From contig DBBP01000018.1 in the NCBI GenBank assembly GCA_002292285.1, forward strand, positions 29,095 through 65,154: a stretch of 36,060 nt of DNA, read 5' to 3'. The stretch comes from Proteobacteria bacterium UBA981. Its GTDB lineage: Bacteria; Pseudomonadota; Gammaproteobacteria; Ga0077536. Below, in pieces: positions 1 to 7,809 of the stretch. Position numbers and translations under genes: made by a program. Every line of letters begins with the position of its first letter. Position 1 is the stretch's first letter. The notes beneath the pieces are model-generated. The model saw only the letters and a program-made list of their open reading frames with translations, was not told the origin of the DNA and made no database searches.

Positions 1-30
1 CCGGGGGTTCGAATCCCTCCCTCTCCGCCA
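1..30 (+). tRNA. tRNA-Ser, 3' end only (window starts inside the gene)
   Basis: The first 30 bases form a T arm (stem 3-7 with 15-19, loop TTCGAAT at 8-14), the 3' acceptor strand CCTCTCC (20-26), discriminator G and an encoded CCA. The implied 5' acceptor strand GGAGAGG and discriminator G are typical of bacterial tRNA-Ser. The anticodon lies outside the window, so the isoacceptor is unknown. A broken gene starts 44 bases downstream and a recombinase relic lies about 2.1 kb away, so this tRNA may once have been an integration site. Confidence 0.8.
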
Positions 31-73
31 TATTTCAAATGGCACGAACATACCCGTGCCCTAATCTCAACAT

Positions 74-446
74 TTACGAGACCTGCGGCACCACCTCTTC
101 ACCTACTTGTTGCAGATCTTCTAAAAACCGACCAACGTCATCGAAGCCAAACTCCAATGCCAGATGGGTAACGCCGGCTGCCGCGTCGGCGTGGCAGTCT
201 TCAATGATCTGTTCACTCGCCCCGGCCATCGCTGGCCGGTCCTCCGGCGCTAAGTTTGTCGACAGTGGGCGTGCGGTACGACGAACCACGATCGCGAAAT
301 CCGCGGTATTCTTTTCATACTGTTTGGCTATATCTCGAAACGCGGCCATCTTTTCGACCGCTTCCTCAGGTGTCGTTGTCGCTACCAACCACCCATTGCC
401 ATAGCGAACCGCTCGCCGCACCGATGATCAGTCGACCGCCGGAAAG
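74..446 (-). pseudogene. Remnant of a luciferase-like (LLM class) flavin/F420-dependent monooxygenase
   Basis: The minus strand reads an open C-terminal segment of about 115 codons. It contains RRAVRYGNGW, the hallmark of the last third of LLM-class oxidoreductases, followed by a typical helical end. Family members are normally about 280-340 aa, so two thirds are missing. The frame is closed by a TGA at 428-430. In another frame, 414-446 reads LSGGRLIIGAA, which resembles the LSGGR-x-IxGxG block found in the N-terminal third of this family. It overlaps the start of the C-terminal segment. The simplest reading is a gene with a large internal deletion plus a frameshift. A GTG at 419-421 could start a short peptide, but no good ribosome-binding site precedes it. 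The relic sits directly beside the tRNA-Ser end. Family assignment is fairly firm; the deletion model is inference. Confidence 0.6.
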
Positions 447-592
447 GCGATGACTGCGTTAAGGGGGGAATTCTACGAGGAGAGTGACGGTCGCTAATCG
501 CTGGGGCTAGGCAGCACGCGGTTTAGCCGCACAACCCGCCCGACTATTTAGAAATTTCTCCTACGCCACCCGGAAGGAAAATCCGCATATGA

Positions 593-1786
593 CTACGCCA
601 GGTCGTCAGGGCTATGCAGTTCCCCGGCCCGGTTCAGATGCCAGCGGGTAAAAAGGGGGCCGGTCAGTTCGAACACTATAGTAGTGGCAATGACCAGTTG
701 TAGTATGAACTGACCGAACTCCGGCAAACGCTCAGCGACCAGCAATGCCATGCCTAATGCAACGCCCGCCTGGGGCAGGAGACACCAGCCGATGCGCTTG
801 CGCACGACCGGCGGCGCATTCCGCGACATGACCGCACCGAAGCTGCCCCCGAGGATCAGCCCGGCGCTGCGGGAGAGAACATACACTGCGGCGATAAATC
901 CGATCGTATGCAGGCCACTGAAATCCAATTTGTAGCCCGCAAGAACGAAAAATATCGCCATGAACGGCTCATGGATTCGCCGGATCTCACGAAAGGGCCG
1001 CGTGTGATGCATCGCCCGATTGGCGACGGTGGCGCCGAGCGCCATGCAGGAAAGTAGATAAGAGACATCCAGTGTGACCGCGAGGCCGCCGCACAGAAAA
1101 ACGAAACCCGCTGCTTCCAGCAGTGTAGGTTCGCCGGGCCGTATCCGGCCAGTGAGCCAGGCCATCGGCAGACCGACCAGGACGCCGATCAGAAGGGCGC
1201 CTGCGATTTCCCAAAAAACCGATATCAACTCGGCCCCGATTTGAGCCTGGCCCAGGGTACCCTCCGCCAGCACCAGAAATAGGCTGAACAACATGATTCC
1301 CCAGGCGTCGTCGATCGCCACCACTCGCAACACCGTGTCGGTCAGCGGACCACGGGAATTGCCTTCTTGCACGATATCCAAGGTAGCAGCAGGCGCAGAT
1401 GCCGGCGCGATTCCGGCCAGCAGCAGCGCCAAAGGCAGGTCGACGCCGGCGAGGATGAGTGCCAGGAATACTGCCAGCGTTGCGCCAAGCGTTTCACCAA
1501 ACGATATCCACAATACAAGCCCGGTGCTGTTCTTGAGGTCGCGCCCGAGAAAGCGCTCGCCCAGAAGGAAGCCGACGAAGCCGAGCGCCATGTAGGCCAC
1601 TACGGGGAACCATTCCGTCACAGCGGCCGGGATTACGTTCAGGACAGATGGACCGCAAACGATGCCGAGCAAGAGCATCAGTGTGACGCGAGGCACATGG
1701 AGCCGTTCTGCGAGTTCGTGTGCCGCAAATCCAATCAACAGCAGCATGCCGAGAATGATCAGTGCGGAAGGTTCAATATTGCCCAT
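593..1786 (-). CDS. Cation:proton antiporter (CPA family, Na_H_Exchanger domain)
   Basis: A 397-residue, almost entirely hydrophobic inner-membrane protein with about 11-12 predicted transmembrane segments. The sequence has the Na+/H+ exchanger layout: an N-terminal helix ending in a basic stretch (HELAERLHVPRVT), a small-residue-rich segment (APASAPAATLD), then VVAIDDAWG. The paired aspartates match the cation/proton-binding DD motif region of CPA-type antiporters. It should exchange Na+ or K+ for protons, but the ion cannot be read from sequence. There is no C-terminal TrkA/RCK regulatory domain as in Kef proteins, so it is a minimal antiporter. It starts at an ATG with no strong Shine-Dalgarno and is not in an operon: the gene to the left is a relic and the kilobase to the right is nearly empty. 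Confidence 0.85.
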   Translation of the reverse strand: MGNIEPSALIILGMLLLIGFAAHELAERLHVPRVTLMLLLGIVCGPSVLNVIPAAVTEWFPVVAYMALGFVGFLLGERFLGRDLKNSTGLVLWISFGETLGATLAVFLALILAGVDLPLALLLAGIAPASAPAATLDIVQEGNSRGPLTDTVLRVVAIDDAWGIMLFSLFLVLAEGTLGQAQIGAELISVFWEIAGALLIGVLVGLPMAWLTGRIRPGEPTLLEAAGFVFLCGGLAVTLDVSYLLSCMALGATVANRAMHHTRPFREIRRIHEPFMAIFFVLAGYKLDFSGLHTIGFIAAVYVLSRSAGLILGGSFGAVMSRNAPPVVRKRIGWCLLPQAGVALGMALLVAERLPEFGQFILQLVIATTIVFELTGPLFTRWHLNRAGELHSPDDLA

Positions 1787-2098
1787 CGGCGACGGCGCAT
1801 TGGTGTTGACGACGGATTACGAGTATACGGCACGTATCCGCAGACACCGGTAGCCGTTACGTGAACGTGGCCCTTGCGGAGATAAGCAGGCGAGTTCATC
1901 TTCTTCTCTACCCAGTTGCGACTCCACGGACAGGGTGCCGCATACTCGGCGGGGCTTCGATGGCGTGCTAAGGAAGCTCTGCATGCAAGGGCCGAGTTGC
2001 GGAAATTTCTACGCGCGCAACGAGCTCAGTCGAAAGGCCGTTCGCATAAAACGGGCGGTCGCGGCCGCAACATTTGAACACCCGGTTTCCGGGCCTCC
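1787..2098. other. Gene-free stretch between the antiporter start and the recombinase relic
   Basis: About 310 bases in which no convincing gene is seen on either strand. It must contain the promoter of the leftward antiporter, but no clear -35/-10 pair stands out. Short open frames here have unnatural compositions and no ribosome-binding sites. Confidence 0.5.
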
Positions 2099-2212
2099 TT
2101 ACCATTTGCAGCAAATCAAAATTCCAGCCTTCTCCACCTCATCGAGTGTGATGGCAGCAAGACGGCGGTCATACATCCGAATTGTCTGTGGGACTGAATG
2201 ACCGGCCTTTTA
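2099..2212 (-). pseudogene. C-terminal relic of a tyrosine recombinase/integrase
   Basis: Translating the minus strand from 2209 to the TAA at 2099-2101 gives 36 residues beginning KAGHSVPQTIRMYDRR and continuing ITLDEVEKAGI. The pattern AGH-x8-Y-DRR followed by ITLDEVE is the characteristic end of phage-type integrases: the catalytic His, then nine residues on the nucleophilic Tyr of the TxxxY box, then a terminal helix. An in-frame TAA (2210-2212) stands immediately upstream. No further integrase blocks, such as the Arg-rich HxxR box, were recognised up to the protease gene, so the rest has been lost or decayed. It lies about 2 kb from the tRNA-Ser end, a common integrase target, suggesting a degraded integrated element. 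The stretch is short, but the motif is specific. Confidence 0.6.
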
Positions 2213-2786
2213 ACGTCCCGGCTTGATCGCTTTTTGTGGGCGCGTCCGCGAGGCGCGCAAATGCGGCGGGGCGATCGCAACAACCGCGCTACCTCGGGCG
2301 AACCAGATCCCCATGAAGATAATAAAGATCGCGCCGCGGTTCGCGACTACGCTTCGATTCTTGCGTCAGCACAACTCCAGCACTCGCACGTCGTCATCCG
2401 TTTTGCACGGTGTCTTACACTTTGAGTCGACCGGCTCGGCATCGCTGTTCACCAGAGTCCGACGGGCAGCGTTCCGCATTAGCACCGTTGGTCGCGCTAT
2501 CCCTGCGAGCGGCAGACCCTCGCGAAACGGCCATGGCTTGATGACTCTTAATCTTTCCACCTCTCTCACGCCTGCTATTCTCCGCTCGAAGCCGAGCACA
2601 GCAATGGTCTTCAGGTGGATCGCTTCTAAGTACCAATCAACAGTGGCGCCGGGGCGGCTTAACTTCGCGCCGTTCTGATCGGTCGTCTATTACTGTGCCT
2701 CTCATCGGTCGGCGGTCGCGACCACGTACTGGCATCACGATATAGTCCACTCTGATCCGCTAGTAAATGTGACCCGAGGAATCCAG
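2213..2786. other. Gene-poor stretch upstream of the Lon-like protease
   Basis: About 570 bases without a recognisable gene. A minus-strand frame stays open from roughly 2680 to 2366, but its translation resembles no family I know, and overlapping frames on both strands are open by chance. The stretch presumably holds decayed mobile DNA plus the promoter of the protease gene. Confidence 0.4.
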
Positions 2787-5114
2787 ATGACGGCTAAATC
2801 TCTGAACGCGCAAGACATCGGAATGCCCGCTTTCGAGTTCGACATTTCGCCCGACGCCGATGTCTTCGACCTGTCCAGCCACGGGCGGGCCCGCGAGGCA
2901 CTGGCGCTGGGACTGGAGCGTCCGGGCGCCCAGTACAACATCTACGTACTGGGTCCTGATCAGGCCGGCCGCATGACCGCAACCCGGAGTTACGTGGAGC
3001 AGTGGGCGCGGGCCAACCCGGCGGCCTCGGACTGGCTCTACCTGGTGGATTTCGAGGCGACCAACTCGCCGCAGCCCGTGGCAGTCCCGACGGCATCCGG
3101 GGCGGAGATCAGAGACGCGGTAGAGGCACTGATCCCGATCCTGGCCACAGCCCTTGCCAAGGCTTTCGCTGGTGAATCCTACCAGGGGCAAGTGTCCGCG
3201 CTACGCGCTGACGGCGAGGCGGAATTTCAGAATCGCTCGCAGGCTTTGGATGCGGCGTCCCGGGAGCAGGGACTGACCCTAGTCTCAACGCCGCAAGGTC
3301 CGATGGTCGCCGCCTTGGGCGAGGACGGCGAACCGGTAGCCATGCAGACCTTGTCGCCCGAACAGCGTGAACAGCATGCGGCCCATACGGCCGCGATACT
3401 CCAAACTCTGGCCGAGATCCAGCGTGACGCCGCGCGCGCGCAGCAACAGTTCATAGAAGCTCTGGTTATTCTGGATAAGGATATCGCCGGGCAAGTGACC
3501 GGTGAGCTGATAGCCGCTACCGCCAGGCTTTTTCAGGGTGTCGATGCGCTCGCCCAGTGGTTCGTCGACTTGGCCAGCGACGTGGTCGACAACTACCTTT
3601 TGTTCCTGCAGCCGGAGCAGCCGGTGCCGACACCGGCCCCGGCGCGCGCGCTGCGCAGATACGCGGTGAATCTGCTGGTTGACCGGCGTCGGGAGACACA
3701 TCGGCCCGTGGTGGTGGAGCAGAACCCGACTTACGAGAATGTCTTCGGCAAGATCGAATACCGCCAGTTGCCCGGTGGCGGGCTGGAGACCGACGTATCT
3801 CTGGTCCAGGGCGGTTCCCTGCACCGGGCAAATGGCGGTGTGCTGCTGCTGCGGGCATCGGACATGGCGAGCCAGCCAGGCGTATGGCAGTACCTGAAAG
3901 CCGCCCTGCGCGACGCCGAGGTGCGCATCGAGGAGTTCTACCGGGCCGGCGCACCACCTATCGCCGGCGCCCCGCGGCCGCGGCCGGTGCCTCTGGACCT
4001 CACGGTCGTCCTGGTGGGGCCGCCGGCGCTCTATCACATGTTTTTCGCCGCCGATCCGGAATTCAACAACTACTTCAAGGTCAAGGCGCACATCGACCCG
4101 CTGGTCGATGCGACGCCGCAAAACCTCGCCACGTACGCCGGCCTGTTGACTGATTATGCAGCGCAGCGCGGCGCGCAGCTGGAACCCGGGGCGCTGCGCT
4201 TGCTGCTTGGTACGGCAGCCCGTTGGGGGGGGCATCGCGAACGCATCTCGACCCGATTCGAGGCGGTGAACAATCTGATCGAAGAAGCTTGTGCAGACTG
4301 CGAGCAGGTCGATGAAGCCGCAGTTCGCGCAGCCATCACGGCCAGGCGGCGGCGCAATTCACAGATCGAGGATGAGGTGCACCGTGCGATTACAGAGGAG
4401 CTGACCATCATCAGCGTCACCGGTGATGCGATCGGGCAGATCAACGGCTTGACCGTGCAAGATGTGGGCGATCATGTGTTCGGCGCGCCGTCGCGGATCA
4501 CGGCACGAGCCTCGGTGGGCCGGCGCGGTGTGATCAACATCGAGCGGCTGGTCGCGATGAGCGGCCCTATCCAGCAAAAAGGTTCCATGGTCCTGCAAGG
4601 CTTGCTGGCACGGCGCTTTGCCCGCCACGCGCCGACCTCGTTCGACTGCAGTGTCACTTTCGAGCAACTCTACGGCGGCGTGGAGGGCGACAGTGCATCG
4701 CTGGCCGAGTACATCGCTATCATTTCGGATCTGGCGGACTTGCCAATCCGCCAGGACCTGGCCATCACCGGCTCGGTGAATCAACTCGGCGAAGCCCAGG
4801 TGATCGGTGGTGTGCAGCACAAGGTCGAGGGCTTTTTTCGCGCCTGCCGGGACGTCGGCGACCTGACCGGGACTCAAGGGGTGGTGTTGCCTTTCAGCAA
4901 CGAGCGCAACCTGGTGCTACGCGACGAGGTGGTTACGGCCATCGCCGCAGGTGAATTTAAGTTGTTCAGCATCGAGAACGTTGATGAAGCGGTGGAGTTG
5001 TTCACCGGGTACCCGCTCGGCAGTGCCGCTGAGCGTAGTCAGGACACAGTCTACGGCCGAGTGGTGCAGACTCTGGAAACATTCGACAACCTGCTGACTG
5101 AACGCGGGCTTTGA
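2787..5114 (+). CDS. Lon-family ATP-dependent protease, LonB/YcbZ-like (AAA_32 + Lon_C)
   Basis: A soluble 775-residue protease of the YcbZ/LonB-like group, with an AAA_32-type N-terminal half and a Lon proteolytic C-terminal half. The catalytic dyad is intact: Ser636 in EGDSAS and Lys679 in HKVEGFF. Their 43-residue spacing is the same as in E. coli Lon (S679/K722). The P-loop position (residues 56-64, GPDQAGRMT) lacks the Walker A lysine (Arg62) and the following Ser/Thr (Met63). The presumed Walker B region (GGVLLLRASDM) has no DE pair. P-loop loss is known in AAA_32 proteins, so nucleotide dependence is doubtful. ATG 2787 was chosen because GAGGA (2776-2780) sits six bases upstream; an in-frame GTG at 2769 is less likely. 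It is monocistronic and probably acts in protein quality control. Confidence 0.9.
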   Translation: MTAKSLNAQDIGMPAFEFDISPDADVFDLSSHGRAREALALGLERPGAQYNIYVLGPDQAGRMTATRSYVEQWARANPAASDWLYLVDFEATNSPQPVAVPTASGAEIRDAVEALIPILATALAKAFAGESYQGQVSALRADGEAEFQNRSQALDAASREQGLTLVSTPQGPMVAALGEDGEPVAMQTLSPEQREQHAAHTAAILQTLAEIQRDAARAQQQFIEALVILDKDIAGQVTGELIAATARLFQGVDALAQWFVDLASDVVDNYLLFLQPEQPVPTPAPARALRRYAVNLLVDRRRETHRPVVVEQNPTYENVFGKIEYRQLPGGGLETDVSLVQGGSLHRANGGVLLLRASDMASQPGVWQYLKAALRDAEVRIEEFYRAGAPPIAGAPRPRPVPLDLTVVLVGPPALYHMFFAADPEFNNYFKVKAHIDPLVDATPQNLATYAGLLTDYAAQRGAQLEPGALRLLLGTAARWGGHRERISTRFEAVNNLIEEACADCEQVDEAAVRAAITARRRRNSQIEDEVHRAITEELTIISVTGDAIGQINGLTVQDVGDHVFGAPSRITARASVGRRGVINIERLVAMSGPIQQKGSMVLQGLLARRFARHAPTSFDCSVTFEQLYGGVEGDSASLAEYIAIISDLADLPIRQDLAITGSVNQLGEAQVIGGVQHKVEGFFRACRDVGDLTGTQGVVLPFSNERNLVLRDEVVTAIAAGEFKLFSIENVDEAVELFTGYPLGSAAERSQDTVYGRVVQTLETFDNLLTERGL

Positions 5115-5163
5115 AGCCCTGTCGGGTTACGCTAACTGCAGCGAAGCCCACTTTAAACGCCGC

Positions 5164-5508
5164 TTAATTCAGCCGCTCGATGCGATGAATCGCGCGCAGA
5201 TAGATGACATCAATAAATCCAGAAAGGGAAAAACCGGAGAGGGTGTTGGCTAATTTCTTGTCGTCAATTTCGCGTCGCTGGTCGGGCCCGCATAGGTGTG
5301 CCTTTCCCCCGACTACACGTTCGCGAATAAAGGCCGCCCACGGCGAGTCGCCTGCGTGCTCGTCCGACAAAGCACGCCCTTCATCTGTTAGCAGCACGGA
5401 AAACGGTGAGGTGGATTGCTTGCGTCGGGGCGTACCCACAGCCTTTAGGGCGTTATCACATACTTCTATGGCGCAGGCAATCGTGTGCGAAAATTCGGGA
5501 ACATTCAC
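5164..5508 (-). CDS. Hypothetical protein, 114 aa
   Basis: No family recognised. The minus frame starts at ATG 5508 and ends just after IHRIERLN. Composition is protein-like: mixed charged and hydrophobic residues, two Cys near the N terminus (IACAIEVC), and a central block DSPWAAFIRERVVGGKAHLCGP that looks structured. There is no signal peptide or membrane segment. The overlapping plus-strand frame (5204-5671) is rich in Ser, Arg and Pro, as expected of an antisense shadow, so the minus frame is preferred. There is no strong ribosome-binding site. It converges with the Lon-like gene and diverges from the membrane protein at 5686. It could be a lineage-specific gene or a chance frame. Confidence 0.4.
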   Translation of the reverse strand: MNVPEFSHTIACAIEVCDNALKAVGTPRRKQSTSPFSVLLTDEGRALSDEHAGDSPWAAFIRERVVGGKAHLCGPDQRREIDDKKLANTLSGFSLSGFIDVIYLRAIHRIERLN

Positions 5509-5685
5509 GGCTGAGATGTCTGAAAGTCAGGAGCGTATCGTTCAGAGGTGTCATTTCATTCTGCGCGCGTGTTTAGGAGTTGGCTCGAAGTTTCGCACTC
5601 CCTCTCCATCCTATACTAAGGCTCGCGACGCGAGCCGTGCAGGAAACAAGGCGCTTCCACGGCTTGCGTAAATAGGCGATACGAC

Positions 5686-7212
5686 GTGCCATTGTTTCGA
5701 ACACACTCAGCCGATTTGCCCGTACCCGTACGCACGTCCAACGCGGCCTGGTGGGTCGCCGTCCTGCTGATTGCCGTGTGGTATCTACCCTTCACCCAGG
5801 GCGCGATACATGCGGGCTTTCGCGCCGATGATGCGCTGTATCTGTTGATGGCAGATTGGTTCGCGACCGACTGGCGCGAGGATCCGGTGCTGCTCTATGT
5901 GCAATCCGTCTCGCACTTATCGCCGCTGTATTCGTTGGTGTTGGCTGCGGTTGGCGGCGGCAGTAGTCAGCTTGATATCGCCCATCTGCTGCAAACCGCG
6001 TTTTTTATTCTCGCGGTATTTCTGCATGGTCGAGTGCTGGCGCGGATTCACGGTCAGCTAAGCGTTGGTTTGTTGCTGATGGCGGTTCTCGCGCTGGCGC
6101 CGGCGTCACTGCTCTACAACACCGAAATATGGAGCGAGTTTCTTTACCTTGCGTTGATCGCGGGCGGCATACTTGCGGCGCTTGCCGCGCGCGACCGCCC
6201 CGCCTGGTGGCTGCTCAGCGCGCTGCTCATCGGGCTTGCGGCGGTGACCCGAGGATTCGGCATCGTGGCAATCATTGCGCTGCTAATGGTCACCGCGGTG
6301 CGCGCACGAAAGTACTTGTTGCCGGTCACGATAATTTGCCTGGCACCGCTCGTGCTTGCCGACCTGCTCGGTCTCGGTGGCGGGCGGGATTATCTGGAAA
6401 TTTTCAACAGCCGTATTTCCGGCGACACCAGCTTGCTGCACTACATGCAGCTCAACATCCAGGCGATCGCACCGGGCTGGTATGACGTGTTCTCCGTTGA
6501 ACGCGGGGCTGCCGCGGTTGCCGTCAGTGGCGTGCTTGGCATTCTGGCGCTGATCGGCGTCTGCGTTCGATTCTGGCGTTTTGAACTCGACGCGGTGTAC
6601 ACCGCCGGCTACATGGCCCTGTTGATCCTGTGGCCGTTCCCGGTCGAGGTTGAACGCTTCGTCTACGGGCTGGCACCGATGATCATTATCCAGGCGAGCT
6701 GCGGGGCCGCTGTTCTGGGCGCCATGATCAACGCGCGGACCGGCCAGATCCTGGCTGTCTTACCGGTGGCGGCGCTGTTCGTGTGGGTTGTCGGGACGGG
6801 TGGTTCGATGGGGTGGCGTTATCTCATGCACACGCCGCCAAGCGACATCCAATCGTGGCGCGCAAGCCGCTATTGGCTGGAACCGGCTTCGTTAGCCGAT
6901 GCCGAAGCAGACATTCGCATGCGCCAGGCAATGATCGACATGCTCAGCGCGATCACTGAGCGAATACCGGTGAAATCGTGCATCTACACCATGCATCCGC
7001 AAGCGGTGATGTTCTATTCCCGTCGCATCGCCTGGCCGCAGGGACCACAAGCAGACGACATGCCGCGCCCCGAGTGCAAGTACCAGGTCTTATTCGGAGA
7101 AGACGAAGTACTGGCCCGCAAGCAACTTGTATGGCCAGGCGCGGTGGTGTTGGACGTTGCGCGCGCCGAGAAAGGCATCGCAGCAATTTTCTTCCACTAC
7201 CCGGACCCGTAA
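5686..7212 (+). CDS. Multi-span membrane protein, GT-C/ArnT-like glycosyltransferase fold (paralogue A)
   Basis: A 508-residue inner-membrane protein with about 10-12 hydrophobic segments and a soluble C-terminal tail of about 120 residues. After the first membrane helix comes RADDALYLLMADWF, resembling the acidic first periplasmic loop where GT-C (GT39/GT83-type) enzymes carry their catalytic Asp. This suggests sugar transfer from a polyprenyl-phosphate donor, but neither donor nor acceptor can be inferred. It is clearly paralogous to the protein at 13347-14966. Shared blocks include a PLYxLVLxxxGGGS segment, ELDAxY followed by WPxPxxxxRF, and a tail block with a single Cys (CIYTMHPQAVMFYS here). 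The start is GTG 5686 behind a weak AGGCGA. An in-frame stop lies shortly upstream, so little longer is possible. No other glycan genes are adjacent. Confidence 0.65.
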   Translation: MPLFRTHSADLPVPVRTSNAAWWVAVLLIAVWYLPFTQGAIHAGFRADDALYLLMADWFATDWREDPVLLYVQSVSHLSPLYSLVLAAVGGGSSQLDIAHLLQTAFFILAVFLHGRVLARIHGQLSVGLLLMAVLALAPASLLYNTEIWSEFLYLALIAGGILAALAARDRPAWWLLSALLIGLAAVTRGFGIVAIIALLMVTAVRARKYLLPVTIICLAPLVLADLLGLGGGRDYLEIFNSRISGDTSLLHYMQLNIQAIAPGWYDVFSVERGAAAVAVSGVLGILALIGVCVRFWRFELDAVYTAGYMALLILWPFPVEVERFVYGLAPMIIIQASCGAAVLGAMINARTGQILAVLPVAALFVWVVGTGGSMGWRYLMHTPPSDIQSWRASRYWLEPASLADAEADIRMRQAMIDMLSAITERIPVKSCIYTMHPQAVMFYSRRIAWPQGPQADDMPRPECKYQVLFGEDEVLARKQLVWPGAVVLDVARAEKGIAAIFFHYPDP

Positions 7213-7296
7213 CCCGTCGAGACCGGCGTCGTGCGCCGAATTGACTAACTACGGCGGGGTCACGCCGCGCCGAAGCAGCGTGTATCCGACCGTGAG

Positions 7297-7773
7297 TTAT
7301 TCTTTGTTCGCGCTCATGACGCCCTTGGCGGCAATGATCAGGACCACCACGACGATGAACACACTCGGCAGACCCGGCAGAAAACCGATAACGCCGAGCA
7401 TGTCAGATTCGCCGAGCGGATTGTCGCCAACCGTCAAAGCACGGTTGCCGGCGGCGTTGCCAATCCAATAGAAAAACGTAAACGACCAGGCCACGTAAAT
7501 GAAACCGTACGCGACGATTTTCTGCATCCCCTCGGTAAGGTTTAACTTCGGTAGCGACAGTGCGATCGCGATCACCAGCAGGCCGTTCATGGTGCCGCCG
7601 GAGTGGGCGCGTACCCAGCCTTCGCTGGTGCCATAGGTCGGAATCGGCACGATGTTTCCAGGCCAGATTTCAAGACCACCCAGCAGATTGAACATCAGCA
7701 TAAAGCCCGCAAACATGGCAGCAAGAACGACTAGCAGGCCATTGAATAACATCACACGTTGGAGTCTTTCCAT
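7297..7773 (-). CDS. Styrene-oxide-isomerase-like (StyC family) heme membrane protein
   Basis: A 158-residue protein with four predicted transmembrane helices, the size and topology of styrene oxide isomerase StyC (169 aa). StyC is a membrane-bound heme b enzyme that turns styrene oxide into phenylacetaldehyde by Meinwald rearrangement. Conserved blocks are LLGGLEIWPGNI, EGWVRAHSG followed by NGLLVIA, and FYWIGNAAGNRAL. StyC residues recalled from published structural work (axial His58, Asn64, Tyr103) correspond to His57, Asn63 and Tyr102 here with identical spacing, so heme binding and epoxide chemistry are plausible. Substrate is unknown and no styrene monooxygenase genes are present. AGGAAAG precedes the ATG. 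It lies 36 bases downstream of the di-iron protein gene on the same strand, probably in one transcript. Family assignment is good; enzymatic role is inferred. Confidence 0.75.
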   Translation of the reverse strand: MERLQRVMLFNGLLVVLAAMFAGFMLMFNLLGGLEIWPGNIVPIPTYGTSEGWVRAHSGGTMNGLLVIAIALSLPKLNLTEGMQKIVAYGFIYVAWSFTFFYWIGNAAGNRALTVGDNPLGESDMLGVIGFLPGLPSVFIVVVVLIIAAKGVMSANKE

Positions 7774-7809
7774 CGGAGTACTTTCCTGTATTGAAGAGCG
7801 GCGCTGCGC

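Noticed and set aside
2366..2680. Open minus-strand frame in the gene-poor stretch, considered as further recombinase or transposase remains
   Set aside because: The translation contains no integrase or transposase block I can recognise, and overlapping frames are equally open.
3285..4235. Long open frame (316 codons) on the minus strand
   Set aside because: It is fully antisense to the Lon-like gene, is rich in Arg, Gln and His, and resembles no family. It is a by-product of GC-rich codon use.
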